From Akkermansia muciniphila (GTDB lineage: Bacteria > Verrucomicrobiota > Verrucomicrobiia > Limisphaerales > BJHT01), in assembly GCA_945861535.1 (NCBI GenBank), contig CAMAUZ010000020.1:1-64000 (forward strand): a stretch of 64,000 nucleotides of DNA. The letters run 5' to 3'. Positions within the stretch are counted from its first letter, which is position 1, and each line of letters opens with the position of its first letter. Shown piece after piece: positions 54,512 to 62,738 of this stretch. The notes beneath the pieces are model-generated. The model ran no database searches. It saw only the letters and a list, made by a program, of their open reading frames with translations, and had not been told where the DNA came from. A program made the position numbers and the translations under genes.

Positions 54512-55399
54512 TCAGTACACCCCCATCGTCTCCAGCACCGCTTTGATCCGCGGCACCTCGTGCGTGCGCAACAGATCGGTCTTCCCAAGGCCCGCCAGCA
54601 CCGCAAAAAACGACTCGGCACACCGCACTTCCTCCCCGAAAAACTCGAACGCGTGCGGCAGCGCATGACACGTCGGAAAGCCCAGCGTCCGCAGCCGAAA
54701 CGTGTTCAGGAACACCTTCATCTGGTGCCGCACCCGCACCCCGCTGTCCTGCAAGTTGCGGTAGTAAAACCCCAGCCCCGGATCGAGGAAAATCTTCCGC
54801 ACCCCCGCCCGCGTCGCCACCTCGATCTGCCGCCCAAAATACTCGTGCAACATCGGCACCGGATCCGCGCTGAGATCGTAATCCCCGACCTCCCGGACAT
54901 TCGCCCCCTGCACGTAACAGATAATCACCGCCGCATCATGCTCGGCGACCGCCTGGAACATTTCCTCGCTCCGTTCCGTGCCCGTCAGGTTCAAAATATT
55001 CGCGCCCGCCTCGAGGCACGCCCGCGTGACCGCCGGTTGATACGTCTCCACCGACACCAGCACGCCCGCCGCGCGCAGACCGCGGATCACCGGGACGAGC
55101 TGCCCCGTCTGCCCCGCGTCGCCGATCCGCGCCGCGTGCGCGAGACTCGACTCCGCCCCGACATCCACGATCTCCGCCCCCTGCGCCTGCAACACGCGAC
55201 CGCGCTGAATGGCCGCCGCCGCCGACAAGCACACACTCTCGCGGTACCACGACTCCGCCGAGAGATTCACCACCCCCATGATCGCCGGCCGCGGATTGAA
55301 CGCGAACGCCCGCCCGCCGATCACAAACTCCGCCACCCGCGCCCCTGCCGCCGCGCGATGCGCCTCGAGCAGTTCCGCCAAATTTTCCAGACTCAACAT
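54512..55399 (-). CDS. Divergent dihydropteroate synthase-like (pterin-binding) protein
   Basis: A 295-residue TIM-barrel protein starting at the ATG at 55399 (MLSLENLAELLEAHRAAAGA). DHPS-type motifs are present but altered: AIMGVVNLSAESWYRES against the usual IMGILNVTPDSFSDGG, GAEIVDVGAESS for GAxIIDVGGEST, SVETYQPAVTRACLEAGANI, and IFLDPGLGFYYRN for ILDPGIGFGKT. The C-terminal R-x-H motif is LLRTHEVPRIKAV. It may be a true folP of a divergent lineage or a DHPS-like methyltransferase-type barrel. It is divergent from purC. Confidence 0.7.
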   Translation of the reverse strand: MLSLENLAELLEAHRAAAGARVAEFVIGGRAFAFNPRPAIMGVVNLSAESWYRESVCLSAAAAIQRGRVLQAQGAEIVDVGAESSLAHAARIGDAGQTGQLVPVIRGLRAAGVLVSVETYQPAVTRACLEAGANILNLTGTERSEEMFQAVAEHDAAVIICYVQGANVREVGDYDLSADPVPMLHEYFGRQIEVATRAGVRKIFLDPGLGFYYRNLQDSGVRVRHQMKVFLNTFRLRTLGFPTCHALPHAFEFFGEEVRCAESFFAVLAGLGKTDLLRTHEVPRIKAVLETMGVY

Positions 55400-56393
55400 G
55401 CCCTGAGTATTGCGCCTTTTCGCCCGAGCAACAGCGCGGAAATGGCCGGAACAAGCGGCTGACACCTCTCGTCGCCGTAACCAATTCAGAAACGCAGCCG
55501 TTGCCGCAAAGAGGGAAACGAACTTCGAGACATGATGAACCCGGCCACCGGAGAGATGTCGCCGACGCCTGGCTGTTCGTCCCGGAGGGACGCCGCAGGA
55601 AATTAGCCGGGGGCAAGCCCGCGCCAGCGGGCGCGGCCCCCGGGTTGCCGCGCCGAACCGGCCATGCTCCAGCGGGGCATCGGAGAAACTTTTGCGTCGG
55701 TCCTCCCACGGCGTCTTCGGCACCGCCTGTCGCCCCGGACAGATAGATCGAGCCACCGGAGATCGTCCGCACCCCGCGTCACTTTCTTCGATGCCCCGCT
55801 GGGGCACGGAACCACTCGGCACGGTTTCCGGGGGCTGCGTCCGCAGGCGCGGACTTGCCCCCGGCTAATCTCCTGCGGCGTCCCTCCGGGACCGGAAAAT
55901 CGGCGGCCGCGTGCGGCTACACGAAAACCACCGGCGCGAGCAAGTCGTTCCCAACTCATTCGGTTGCGGCTCCGCCTCCCGTTCGACCACCCGGCAAAAC
56001 CCTCGCACGCCGAGAAAATTTTCCGCGCTGGAACGTCCCGCCTCGACTTCATCTTCAATTCCCTTGCCCCAAATTCCCCTGCCAAACTCGGCTGAACTCG
56101 CGGCCGGCTCCGTCCCGCGCCGCCATCCACATCACGCCTGTCCCTCCGCCTCCTCAGCGCCTCGGCCGGGCGCAAGTCGTCGGCCGCTTCCGCCACTCCC
56201 TTCCCCTTTCATCCCCTGCGACCGGGGACCGACCGCGCCGCTTCGGTTTCAGCTCCGCTGCTCCGCGCCCATCGCGTCCCAGCCGTCTCTCCCCCCTGCT
56301 CGCCCCATTTTTAGTTGGCGCTCGGCGCAACCCCCCGGAAGATGCGCGCGCGCCCGCCGGGACCGCCCGAACTCGCCCCCGCGTCGCCACTGC
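55400..56393. repeat. 994-base intergenic region with second copy of the GTCCCGGAGGGACGCCGCAG fold-back element
   Basis: At 55579-55892 the arms GTCCCGGAGGGACGCCGCAG...TTAGCCGGGGGCAAG and their inverse enclose about 220 bases, including a GATGCCCCGCTGGGG / CCAGCGGGGCATCGGAG pair. The same outer arms and inner GATGCCCC pair make up 12048-12312. At 56051-56092 is one arm (CCCCAAATTCCCCTGCCA) of the GGGCAAAGGAATGG family. The remainder has an open frame upstream of purC but no protein-like sequence. Confidence 0.8.
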
Positions 56394-57287
56394 ATGATGA
56401 ACACAGCGCCCTTGCTCCACCTCGATCTGCCCGGCCTCAACCGGCTCAAAAGCGGCAAGGTCCGCGAGGTCTTCGATCTCGGCGACCGCCTCCTCTTCGT
56501 CGCCACCGACCGCATCTCAGCCTTCGACTGCATCATGCCCAACGGCATCCCGCGCAAAGGCGAAGTGCTCACCCAGCTCTCCCATTTCTGGTTCGACCAG
56601 ACCGCGGCCATCGTTCCCAACCACCGACTCGCCCGCGCCGACGATCCGCTCCCCGCCGCGCTCCAACCCTTCGCCGCGCGCCTCGACGGCCGCAGCATGA
56701 TTGTGAAAAAAGCCCGGCCCCTCGTCATCGAATGTGTCGTGCGCGGCTACCTCGCCGGCTCCGGTTGGAAAGAATATCGCGCCAGCCAGACCGTGTGCGG
56801 TATCCATCTCCCCGCCGGGCTCCTCGAAGGTTCCGAACTGCCCGAACCCATTTTCACCCCCGCCACCAAGGCCGAAACCGGCCACGACGAAAACATCCCC
56901 TTCGCCACCGCCGCCCAGCTCGTCGGCGCCGACCTCGCCGCGCAAGCCCGCGACTACAGCCTCCAGCTCTACCGCTTCGCCCGCGACTACACCCGTCAGC
57001 GCGGCATCATCATCGCCGACACCAAGTTCGAGTTCGGCCTCTTCGACGGTCGCCTGATCCTGATCGACGAAGTTCTCACGCCCGACTCCTCGCGCTTCTG
57101 GCCCGCCGCCGAATACCGCCCCGGTCGCGGCCAGCCGAGCTTCGACAAACAATTCGTGCGCGACTACCTCGAAACCCTTGCGTGGGACAAAACCCCGCCC
57201 GCCCCCGCGCTCCCAGCCGAAATCGTCGCCAAAACCCAGGCCAAATATTTTGAGGCCTACGAGCGCCTGACCGGGCGGAAGCTCTGA
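56394..57287 (+). CDS. purC: Phosphoribosylaminoimidazole-succinocarboxamide (SAICAR) synthase
   Basis: A 297-residue enzyme of purine synthesis that joins CAIR and aspartate using ATP. ATGs at 56394 and 56397 are adjacent. SAICAR synthase signatures: SGKVREVFDLGDRLLFVATD, DRISAFDCIMPNGIPRKGEV, IECVVRGYLAGSGWKEY, GIIIADTKFEFGLFDGRLIL and IDEVLTPDSSRFWPAAEY. The length fits the eukaryote/Bacteroidetes-like long form (about 290-300). It is divergent from the DHPS-like gene and followed on the same strand by a recombinase. Confidence 0.95.
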   Translation: MMNTAPLLHLDLPGLNRLKSGKVREVFDLGDRLLFVATDRISAFDCIMPNGIPRKGEVLTQLSHFWFDQTAAIVPNHRLARADDPLPAALQPFAARLDGRSMIVKKARPLVIECVVRGYLAGSGWKEYRASQTVCGIHLPAGLLEGSELPEPIFTPATKAETGHDENIPFATAAQLVGADLAAQARDYSLQLYRFARDYTRQRGIIIADTKFEFGLFDGRLILIDEVLTPDSSRFWPAAEYRPGRGQPSFDKQFVRDYLETLAWDKTPPAPALPAEIVAKTQAKYFEAYERLTGRKL

Positions 57288-57328
57288 ACCTGACAAGGCC
57301 GGAGAAATTGAGAGCCACCGCGAAGCCC

Positions 57329-57404
57329 CGATAAACACGGATGAAAACCGGAGTCGCGAACGCGCCGTTCCCATCCGTGTTCATCCGTGTTCATCCGTGG
57401 TTTA
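57329..57404. repeat. CACGGATGA inverted repeat between purC and the recombinase
   Basis: The left arm CGATAAACACGGATGAAAAC and right arm CATCCGTGTTCATCCGTGTT continuing CATCCGTGGTTTA pair over a loop of about 25 bases. It belongs to the family at 7048-7184 and 34394-34676. Confidence 0.8.
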
Positions 57405-57437
57405 GCCGCCTTTTTCCGAGTTGAGGCTTTCCCTGCG

Positions 57438-58385
57438 ATGCACCACCTCGTCGAAGATTTCCTGCAATACATCCGCCACGAGCGCGGCCGCTCCGAGCAG
57501 ACCCAGAAGACTTATGCCTCGCTGCTCAACCGGTTCATCGCCTGGGCTGGCTCGCAAAACCTGCGCGACTGGAAAGCCGTCGAGTTCCGCCATCTCACCG
57601 CCTTCCTCGAACACGAGCGCCTGCGTGGCCTCGAGACCGAACCCGAACCCACTGCCCGCAAACTCAGCTCCGAAAGCCTCTACCTCCAGATCGCCGCCCT
57701 GCGTGCTTTCTACCGCTTCACCGAGACGGAAAAATTTCTGCCGGTGAACGTCGCCGAAAACCTCTCGCTGCCGAAACGCTGGAAGCGCCTCCCCAAATCT
57801 CTCTCCGCCGCGGAAATCGAAACGCTGCTCAAACCGCTCCCGCTCGAAACCCCGTCGTCCCTTTGCGACCAGGCCATGCTCGAGCTCGCCTACGCCTCCG
57901 GCCTGCGCCTCGCCGAGTTGCGCCACATCCGCCTCGAACAACTCCACCTCGACGCCGGCTTCGTCACTGTCATCGGCAAGGGCAACAAAGAGCGAGTGGT
58001 CCCCCTCGGACGCGCCGCCGTCGCCGCGCTCAAACACTACCTCGACTCACCCGGCGGCCGCGCGAAACTCGTGACCAAACGCTCGCCCGCGAATGTTTTT
58101 TTGACCCAGCGCGGCACGCCCTTCGCACCCGTTACCCTTTGGTTGCGCGTCAAAAAACGCGCCGAACACGCCGGCCTCGAACGCAACCTCACACCCCACA
58201 TGCTGCGCCACAGCTTCGCCACGCACCTGCTCGAACACGGTGCCGACCTGCGCGCCATCCAGGAACTCCTCGGCCACGCGAGCATCGGCACCACCGAGCT
58301 ATACACGCACGTCGAAGGCAAACGCCTGCGCGAGGTCCACCAAAAATTCCACCCCCGTGCCCGCGACGACGGAGAAAAAGATTAA
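57438..58385 (+). CDS. Tyrosine recombinase XerC/XerD
   Basis: A 315-residue recombinase; the ATG at 57438 starts MHHLVEDFLQYIRHERGRSE, the canonical SAM-like N-terminal domain. The catalytic set is complete: Arg157 (ASGLRLAEL), Lys in GKGNKERVVPLG, His254/Arg257 in HMLRHSFATHLLEHGADL, His280 in LLGHASIGT and Tyr289 in ELYTHV. XerC/XerD resolve chromosome dimers at dif. Which of the two it is cannot be decided. The last 27 codons are part of the tandem duplication that continues downstream. Confidence 0.92.
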   Translation: MHHLVEDFLQYIRHERGRSEQTQKTYASLLNRFIAWAGSQNLRDWKAVEFRHLTAFLEHERLRGLETEPEPTARKLSSESLYLQIAALRAFYRFTETEKFLPVNVAENLSLPKRWKRLPKSLSAAEIETLLKPLPLETPSSLCDQAMLELAYASGLRLAELRHIRLEQLHLDAGFVTVIGKGNKERVVPLGRAAVAALKHYLDSPGGRAKLVTKRSPANVFLTQRGTPFAPVTLWLRVKKRAEHAGLERNLTPHMLRHSFATHLLEHGADLRAIQELLGHASIGTTELYTHVEGKRLREVHQKFHPRARDDGEKD

Positions 58386-59029
58386 CCTTGTTCCTGCGGC
58401 GATCCCACGCCCGTAGCCGCCGACGTGAGGAGGCGGATCGGCCGCGGGCTGAAAGCCGGTGCCTCCCCCTGAACCCCGGCGTGGAGCGCCGAGCCTTGCT
58501 CGGCAAGTGCGGCCGGGAAATGTCCGAGCCGAGCAATGCTCGGCGCTCGGATCGCCGTCGGCTCACTCCTTTTCCCCGACCAGCTTGATGAGCCGCAGCT
58601 TGGCGGCATCGCGATCCAAAATCTGCGCGCGAGAATCCAAGACCGTGTGCGGCGCCGGATTCTGTGCACGCACGTCGAAGGCAAACCCCTTCGCGAGGTC
58701 CACCAAAAATTCCACCCCCGCGCCCGCGACGACGGAGAAAAAGATTAGCCTTGTTCCTGCGGCCACCTCACGCGCGTAGCCGCCGACGTGTGGAGGCGGA
58801 TCGGCCGCGAGGGAGGTCTCCGGCTAGCCATGAATCCGGGCGTGGAGCGCCGAGCCTTGCTCGGCAAGTGCCGCCGGAAAATGTCCGAGCCGAGCAATGC
58901 TCGGCGCTCCGGTCGGCGTCAGCTCACTCCTTCTCCCCGACCAGCTTGATGAGCCGCGGCTTGGCGGCGTCGCGATCCAAAATCTGCGCGCGAAAATTCC
59001 AAACCGTGTGCGGCGCCAGATTTCCGAGA
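58304..59029. repeat. Tandem duplication (about 363-bp period) spanning the ends of the convergent xer and zinc-ribbon genes
   Basis: Unit A (58304-58666) starts in the last codons of the recombinase and includes the intergenic palindromes and a copy of the last part of the zinc-ribbon gene. Unit B (58667-59029) repeats all of this in the same order. Shared landmarks are CACGCACGTCGAAGGCAAA, CAAAAATTCCACCCCCG, GTAGCCGCCGACGTG, GCCGAGCAATGCTCGGCGCT and GCTTGATGAGCCGC. The copies differ at roughly one base in ten, so the event is not recent. It leaves a chimeric dead ORF at 58536-58748. Confidence 0.9.
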
Positions 59030-59649
59030 TAATCATTCGCGTTGCCCACCACCTGTCCCTTCGTGTTCAGCATCTCGAACTCGACCTTCACATTGAAAAA
59101 CTGCCGGTCCCCATGATTGGTCACCACGCCGCTGACGTACCGCAGGCTCCCTTGCTCCGCCTTTTGAATCTGCTGCTTGAGCACCTGCAAATCCTCGCCC
59201 GGCACCCGCGGCGGCGGCGGCGGCTCCGGCTCCGGCGGCGGCGGTGTCACCACGCTGGGCTTAACGGTTTTCCCCGCCATCGCGCCGCCGTCCGCAACAG
59301 ACTTGTCCCGGTATTTCTTCACCACCACCGCGACAACGACCAACCCCACCACGAGCACCGCCACGATCCCGCCGATGAGCTTCCCCCGTTTCCCGCTCGT
59401 GACCGCACCCGCAGCGGACGCGGACAGCGCTGTCGCTGTTGCTGGCGGAGATTGGGGTGGAGGCGGTGACTGCGGCGGGTGTGTCGTCGCCCGCACGGGC
59501 GGCGGCACCGACGGCGACGGCGGCACGGCGAGCACGGTGGGCTGTCCGCAGTGCGGACAATTGATCTCCATGCCGATCCCATGCTCGGGAAACTCGAGGT
59601 GCCCGCCGCAATGGGCGCAGTTGCATTTGAGAAACCGCGGCTCGCTCAT
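58924..59649 (-). CDS. Zinc-ribbon, single-TM protein with C-terminal FxLYD-like domain
   Basis: A 241-residue protein; ATG at 59649 (MSEPRFLKCNCAHCGGHLEF). A four-Cys zinc ribbon (CAHC...CPHC) fills residues 11-36, then a Pro-rich stretch (SPSVPPPVRATTHPPQSPPP), a TM (LIGGIVAVLVVGLVVVAVVV, about 90-109), a second Pro-rich linker, and a beta-sandwich (SLRYVSGVVTNHGDRQFFNV, VGNANDYLGNLAPHTVWNFR) like FxLYD domains. This architecture is frequent in Verrucomicrobia. Its last 35 codons are duplicated downstream as an antisense relic of unit A. Confidence 0.8.
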   Translation of the reverse strand: MSEPRFLKCNCAHCGGHLEFPEHGIGMEINCPHCGQPTVLAVPPSPSVPPPVRATTHPPQSPPPPQSPPATATALSASAAGAVTSGKRGKLIGGIVAVLVVGLVVVAVVVKKYRDKSVADGGAMAGKTVKPSVVTPPPPEPEPPPPPRVPGEDLQVLKQQIQKAEQGSLRYVSGVVTNHGDRQFFNVKVEFEMLNTKGQVVGNANDYLGNLAPHTVWNFRAQILDRDAAKPRLIKLVGEKE

Positions 59650-59789
59650 GCTTGAAAATGTTTCGTGCCGCACCGTGGCGGAACCGCCCTTCACCCGCCA
59701 GCCGCAAATCAGGCGACAGGGGGCAGGAGTCAGGCGATGGAAGTCCGGTGGCAGGGACGACCTGACTAATCACAAATCACTTTTCCTGT

Positions 59790-60119
59790 TCAGTACCTCG
59801 CCACCCCCGCATCGACCTCCACCGACCAGCGGTCAATCCCGCCCGTCAAATTCACCAAGTTGTCGAATCCCGCCATCTCCAAAACCCGGATCGCCATCTG
59901 GCTCCGCACCCCGTGATGGCAATACACCACCACGCGCTCGCCCTTCCAATCCGCCAACTCCCCCACCCGCGCCGGCAAGATCGGCAGCGGTACCAACCGC
60001 GAGTTCGGCAGCGCGGCCAACTCATGCTCGTCCGGCTGCCGCACATCCAAGAGCCGCGGCGGATTCGCCGTTTTCAAACTTGCCGCCAGTTCCGTCGCAG
60101 AAATGTGTTCCATTATCAT
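59790..60119 (-). CDS. Rhodanese-domain protein (GlpE-like)
   Basis: A 109-residue single rhodanese domain: ATELAASLKTANPPRLLDVR, then the active-site Cys in VVVYCHHGVRSQMAIRVLEM, then GFDNLVNLTGGIDRWSVEVD. The active loop CHHGVRS is the short form found in GlpE/MoeB-linked sulfurtransferases. It would transfer sulfane sulfur in the cytoplasm. ATGs at 60119 and 60113 are possible starts. Confidence 0.9.
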   Translation of the reverse strand: MIMEHISATELAASLKTANPPRLLDVRQPDEHELAALPNSRLVPLPILPARVGELADWKGERVVVYCHHGVRSQMAIRVLEMAGFDNLVNLTGGIDRWSVEVDAGVARY

Positions 60120-60232
60120 TCGCCCATCCCGCTAGGGACCGCGCTGCGAGCGTCCGTGACCTTCCCCTGACCGCCGCGCCTGCCTGCAACCGCCGCTCTC
60201 ACCATCCCCACGCGCCCGGACGGGGAAATAGC

Positions 60233-60255
60233 AGGGCCGCGCGCAGCGCGGCCCT
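60233..60255. terminator. Perfect 10-bp hairpin between trxB and the rhodanese gene
   Basis: AGGGCCGCGC and GCGCGGCCCT pair over a GCA loop, about 40 bases past the trxB stop (minus strand). No T-run follows, so it is either a weak terminator or another small palindromic repeat. Confidence 0.4.
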
Positions 60256-60295
60256 ACCAACGCCGGGAAAGATGCGCTGTCGCGCCGCCCCGCCG

Positions 60296-61225
60296 TCACT
60301 GATTCAACCCCGCCAGATACCGCTCCGCATCAATCGCCGCCGCGCAGCCCATGCCCGCCGCGGTGATCGCCTGCCGATACACCGGGTCCGAACAATCGCC
60401 GGCGACGAACACGCCCGGCACATTGGTCTCGCTCCCGCGCTGCCGCAGCACGTAGCCGGCGGCGTCGAGATTGATCGCTCCCTGGAAGAGCTGCGTGTTC
60501 GGCACATGTCCGATGGCGATGAAAAGTCCCGCGCAATCGAGGACCGATTCCGCGCCGGTTTTCACGTTCTTCACCCGCACGCCGGTCACCTTGTCCTGCG
60601 CCACGTCGAGCACTTCGGTGACGACGGAATCCCACACCGGCTTGATCTTCGGATGCGCCAGCGTGCGGTCGGCCATGATCTTCGAGGCCCGCAGCGAATC
60701 GCGCCGATGCACGAGATAAACCACCGACGCAAACCGCGTGAGATACACCGCCTCTTCGCACGCCGAATCGCCGCCGCCGACCACGACCAGCGGCTGACTG
60801 CGAAACATCGGCAGCGCCCCGTCGCACGTCGCGCAATACGTCACGCCCTTTTTTTCGAGCTTCTCCTCGCTCTCCAGTCCGATGTGCCGGTGCCCCGCGC
60901 CGCTGGCGATGATGATCGTCTCCGCCTGCACCTTCGCGCCATCGACCGTCAGCGTGAACGGCCGCTGCGACACATCCACCGACTCGACCGTGGCGAACTC
61001 GACGCGCGCGCCGAAGCGCTCGGCCTGCTTCTGCATCCGCACCATCAACTCGTAGCCATCAATGCCTTCGGGAAAGCCGGGGAAATTCTCGACAATGCTC
61101 GTCGTCGTGAGCAATCCGCCGGGCATCGTGCCGGTGAGCACGAGCGGCTTGAGATTGGCGCGCGCAGTGTACAGCGCCGCCGTGAGGCCGGCACAGCCGG
61201 TTCCGATGATGACCACTTTTTCCAT
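60296..61225 (-). CDS. trxB: Thioredoxin reductase
   Basis: A 309-residue flavoenzyme; the ATG at 61225 starts MEKVVIIGTGCAGLTAALYT with the FAD-binding glycines. The redox motif is CATC in KKGVTYCATCDGALP. NADPH-binding glycines are in PLVVVGGGDSACEEAVYLTR, with HRRDSLRASKIM supplying the phosphate-binding Arg residues, and the C-terminal FAD motif is GVFVAGDCSDPVYRQAITAA. It reduces thioredoxin with NADPH. It is upstream of the rhodanese gene on the same strand, with 176 bases between. Confidence 0.95.
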   Translation of the reverse strand: MEKVVIIGTGCAGLTAALYTARANLKPLVLTGTMPGGLLTTTSIVENFPGFPEGIDGYELMVRMQKQAERFGARVEFATVESVDVSQRPFTLTVDGAKVQAETIIIASGAGHRHIGLESEEKLEKKGVTYCATCDGALPMFRSQPLVVVGGGDSACEEAVYLTRFASVVYLVHRRDSLRASKIMADRTLAHPKIKPVWDSVVTEVLDVAQDKVTGVRVKNVKTGAESVLDCAGLFIAIGHVPNTQLFQGAINLDAAGYVLRQRGSETNVPGVFVAGDCSDPVYRQAITAAGMGCAAAIDAERYLAGLNQ

Positions 61226-61694
61226 AAGGCGCGAGACGCTAGGGATGGCCTCCGGCATTGGCAAGCGCTGGCTCCGATCACGGATGCGATTGTGGTCTCA
61301 ATTACAAAAATGATCGCCTGCCTGCCCGCTCCCCCGCCTTCCAGACGGGTCGCCGCCATGTTCGTTGAACCTGAAAACCACAGTTGAGATGAACCACGAA
61401 AGGCACGAAACACACGCAAGCCAAGGTTGAGAGGGAGGGTTTTTGGGGCATCGAAAAACCTCATCCGCCGGGTGAACCGTGGCCTGCCTGCAACGCGTTC
61501 CCTTTTCGTGTCATTTGTGTCTTTCGTGGTCTCAACTGCTTTTTCCTGCCTGAAGCTAGTTTTTTCGGATGGGTGCTTGGGGCCGGGGCAGATGGTAGGG
61601 CGCCGTTGTCCTCAGCGCGCCGCCAGGAGGGCGACGACCGCAGAAGTTCTTCGGCAGAAAAATGGGGGCAGAAAAAAACAGAACCCGGAAAATG
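61226..61694. repeat. Intergenic region with 168-bp ACCACGAAAGGCACG inverted repeat (61382-61549)
   Basis: The left arm GTTGAGATGAACCACGAAAG continues GGCACGAAACAC. The right arm reads GTGTCTTTCGTGGTCTCAAC, then TGCTTTTTCC. Length and arms match 48820-48987. A GGCAGAAAAATGGGGGCAG half-site lies near 61654; its inverse is near 19472. No gene is seen. Confidence 0.8.
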
Positions 61695-61720
61695 AAAAGC
61701 CCCGGTTCGTCACCGGGGCT
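61695..61720 (-). terminator. Intrinsic terminator of the korAB operon
   Basis: On the minus strand AGCCCCGG and CCGGGGCT form an 8-bp stem with loop TGACGAA, followed by TTTTCATTTTC. It starts 29 bases past the korB stop. Confidence 0.8.
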
Positions 61721-61748
61721 GGCGCTGATTAATTTTATCCGCGCGGAG

Positions 61749-62705
61749 TTATTTCATCCGGTCGAAGGTCTTTTGCAGGATTTGCCAGTCGGCCAGGTCT
61801 TTCACTTTGGCGCGGCTGTTGGTGATGATGTCGGCCTCGAGTTTGTTTTTGGTCGGGCGGTTGTTCTTGTAGAAGATGCCGAACTTTCCGGGGAACGGCT
61901 CGTCGGCGAGCTTGTAGGCGGCCATCTCGTCGGTGACGTCGTGCTCGGGTCCGATGAGGTCGAACTTGCCGCCTTTGCGCGGATTGGAGGCGTCGAAAGC
62001 GGCCGGGAAGAACTCGATGCACTCGCTGAGGCACTCGATGAAGCTGAAGCCGTCGTGGTCCATCGCGGCTTCCATCATCTGGAGGACGTGGTTGGCGTTG
62101 GTGTGCGTGGTGCGGGCGACAAAGGTGGCACCGGCGGCGATGGCCTGCTTGAGCGGATTGATCGGCTGATCGACCGCGCCCCAGATGTCGGTCTTGCTCT
62201 TGAAGCCGATCGGCGATGTCGGCGAGGTCTGCTTCTTGGTGAGGCCGTACACGAAGTTGTCCATGACCACGTAGGTCATCTTGATGTTCTTGCGCGCGGT
62301 GTGGTTGAAGTGGTTGCCGCCGATGGAGAAGGCATCGCCGTCACCGCCGAACACGAACACATGCAGGTCGGGGCGGCTCAGGGAAACCCCGCTGGCAAAG
62401 GGCAGCGCGCGGCCGTGGATGTAGTGCGCGCCGTGGGCCTGCACGAAGTAGGGGAAGCGGCTCGAGCAGCCGATGCCCGCGACGGTCGTGATCTTTTCGT
62501 GCCAGATTTTGCGGCGTTCGATCAGTTTGAAGTAGAGCGCGAGCACCGAAAAATCGCCGCAGCCGGGGCACCACGTCGGGTGGTCGGCGGCGACTTCTTT
62601 TTTGGTCAGGCCCTTGCGGTCGGCATCGGTCAGGAGCGGCACCGGCTCGCCGGAAGTGCGGGTGGTGCGGGGTAGGACAGCGTTCGGAATGGCAATGGTC
62701 GTCAT
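61749..62705 (-). CDS. korB: 2-oxoacid:ferredoxin oxidoreductase beta subunit
   Basis: A 318-residue TPP-binding subunit. Motifs: HPTWCPGCGDFSVLALYFKL, IGCSSRFPYFVQAHGAHYIH, and the TPP-Mg motif GDGDAFSIGGNHFNHTARKN. The first two are typical of KorB of the two-subunit 2-oxoglutarate (or 2-oxoacid) oxidoreductase. It works with the alpha/gamma subunit encoded 33 bases upstream to convert 2-oxoglutarate, CoA and oxidised ferredoxin to succinyl-CoA. No ferredoxin-like delta subunit is present in the window. Confidence 0.93.
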   Translation of the reverse strand: MTTIAIPNAVLPRTTRTSGEPVPLLTDADRKGLTKKEVAADHPTWCPGCGDFSVLALYFKLIERRKIWHEKITTVAGIGCSSRFPYFVQAHGAHYIHGRALPFASGVSLSRPDLHVFVFGGDGDAFSIGGNHFNHTARKNIKMTYVVMDNFVYGLTKKQTSPTSPIGFKSKTDIWGAVDQPINPLKQAIAAGATFVARTTHTNANHVLQMMEAAMDHDGFSFIECLSECIEFFPAAFDASNPRKGGKFDLIGPEHDVTDEMAAYKLADEPFPGKFGIFYKNNRPTKNKLEADIITNSRAKVKDLADWQILQKTFDRMK

Positions 62706-62738
62706 GGTGTTGCTGGTAAAAAGGTTGCTGAAAACGGA

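Noticed and set aside
55911-56393. 161-codon extension of the purC frame
   Set aside because: Pro/Arg/Ser-rich, includes an arm of the dispersed hairpin family, and is upstream of the canonical PurC start.
58536-58748. 70-codon ORF ending like the Xer recombinase
   Set aside because: A chimera made by the tandem duplication: antisense zinc-ribbon relic joined to the xer 3' end; no start context.
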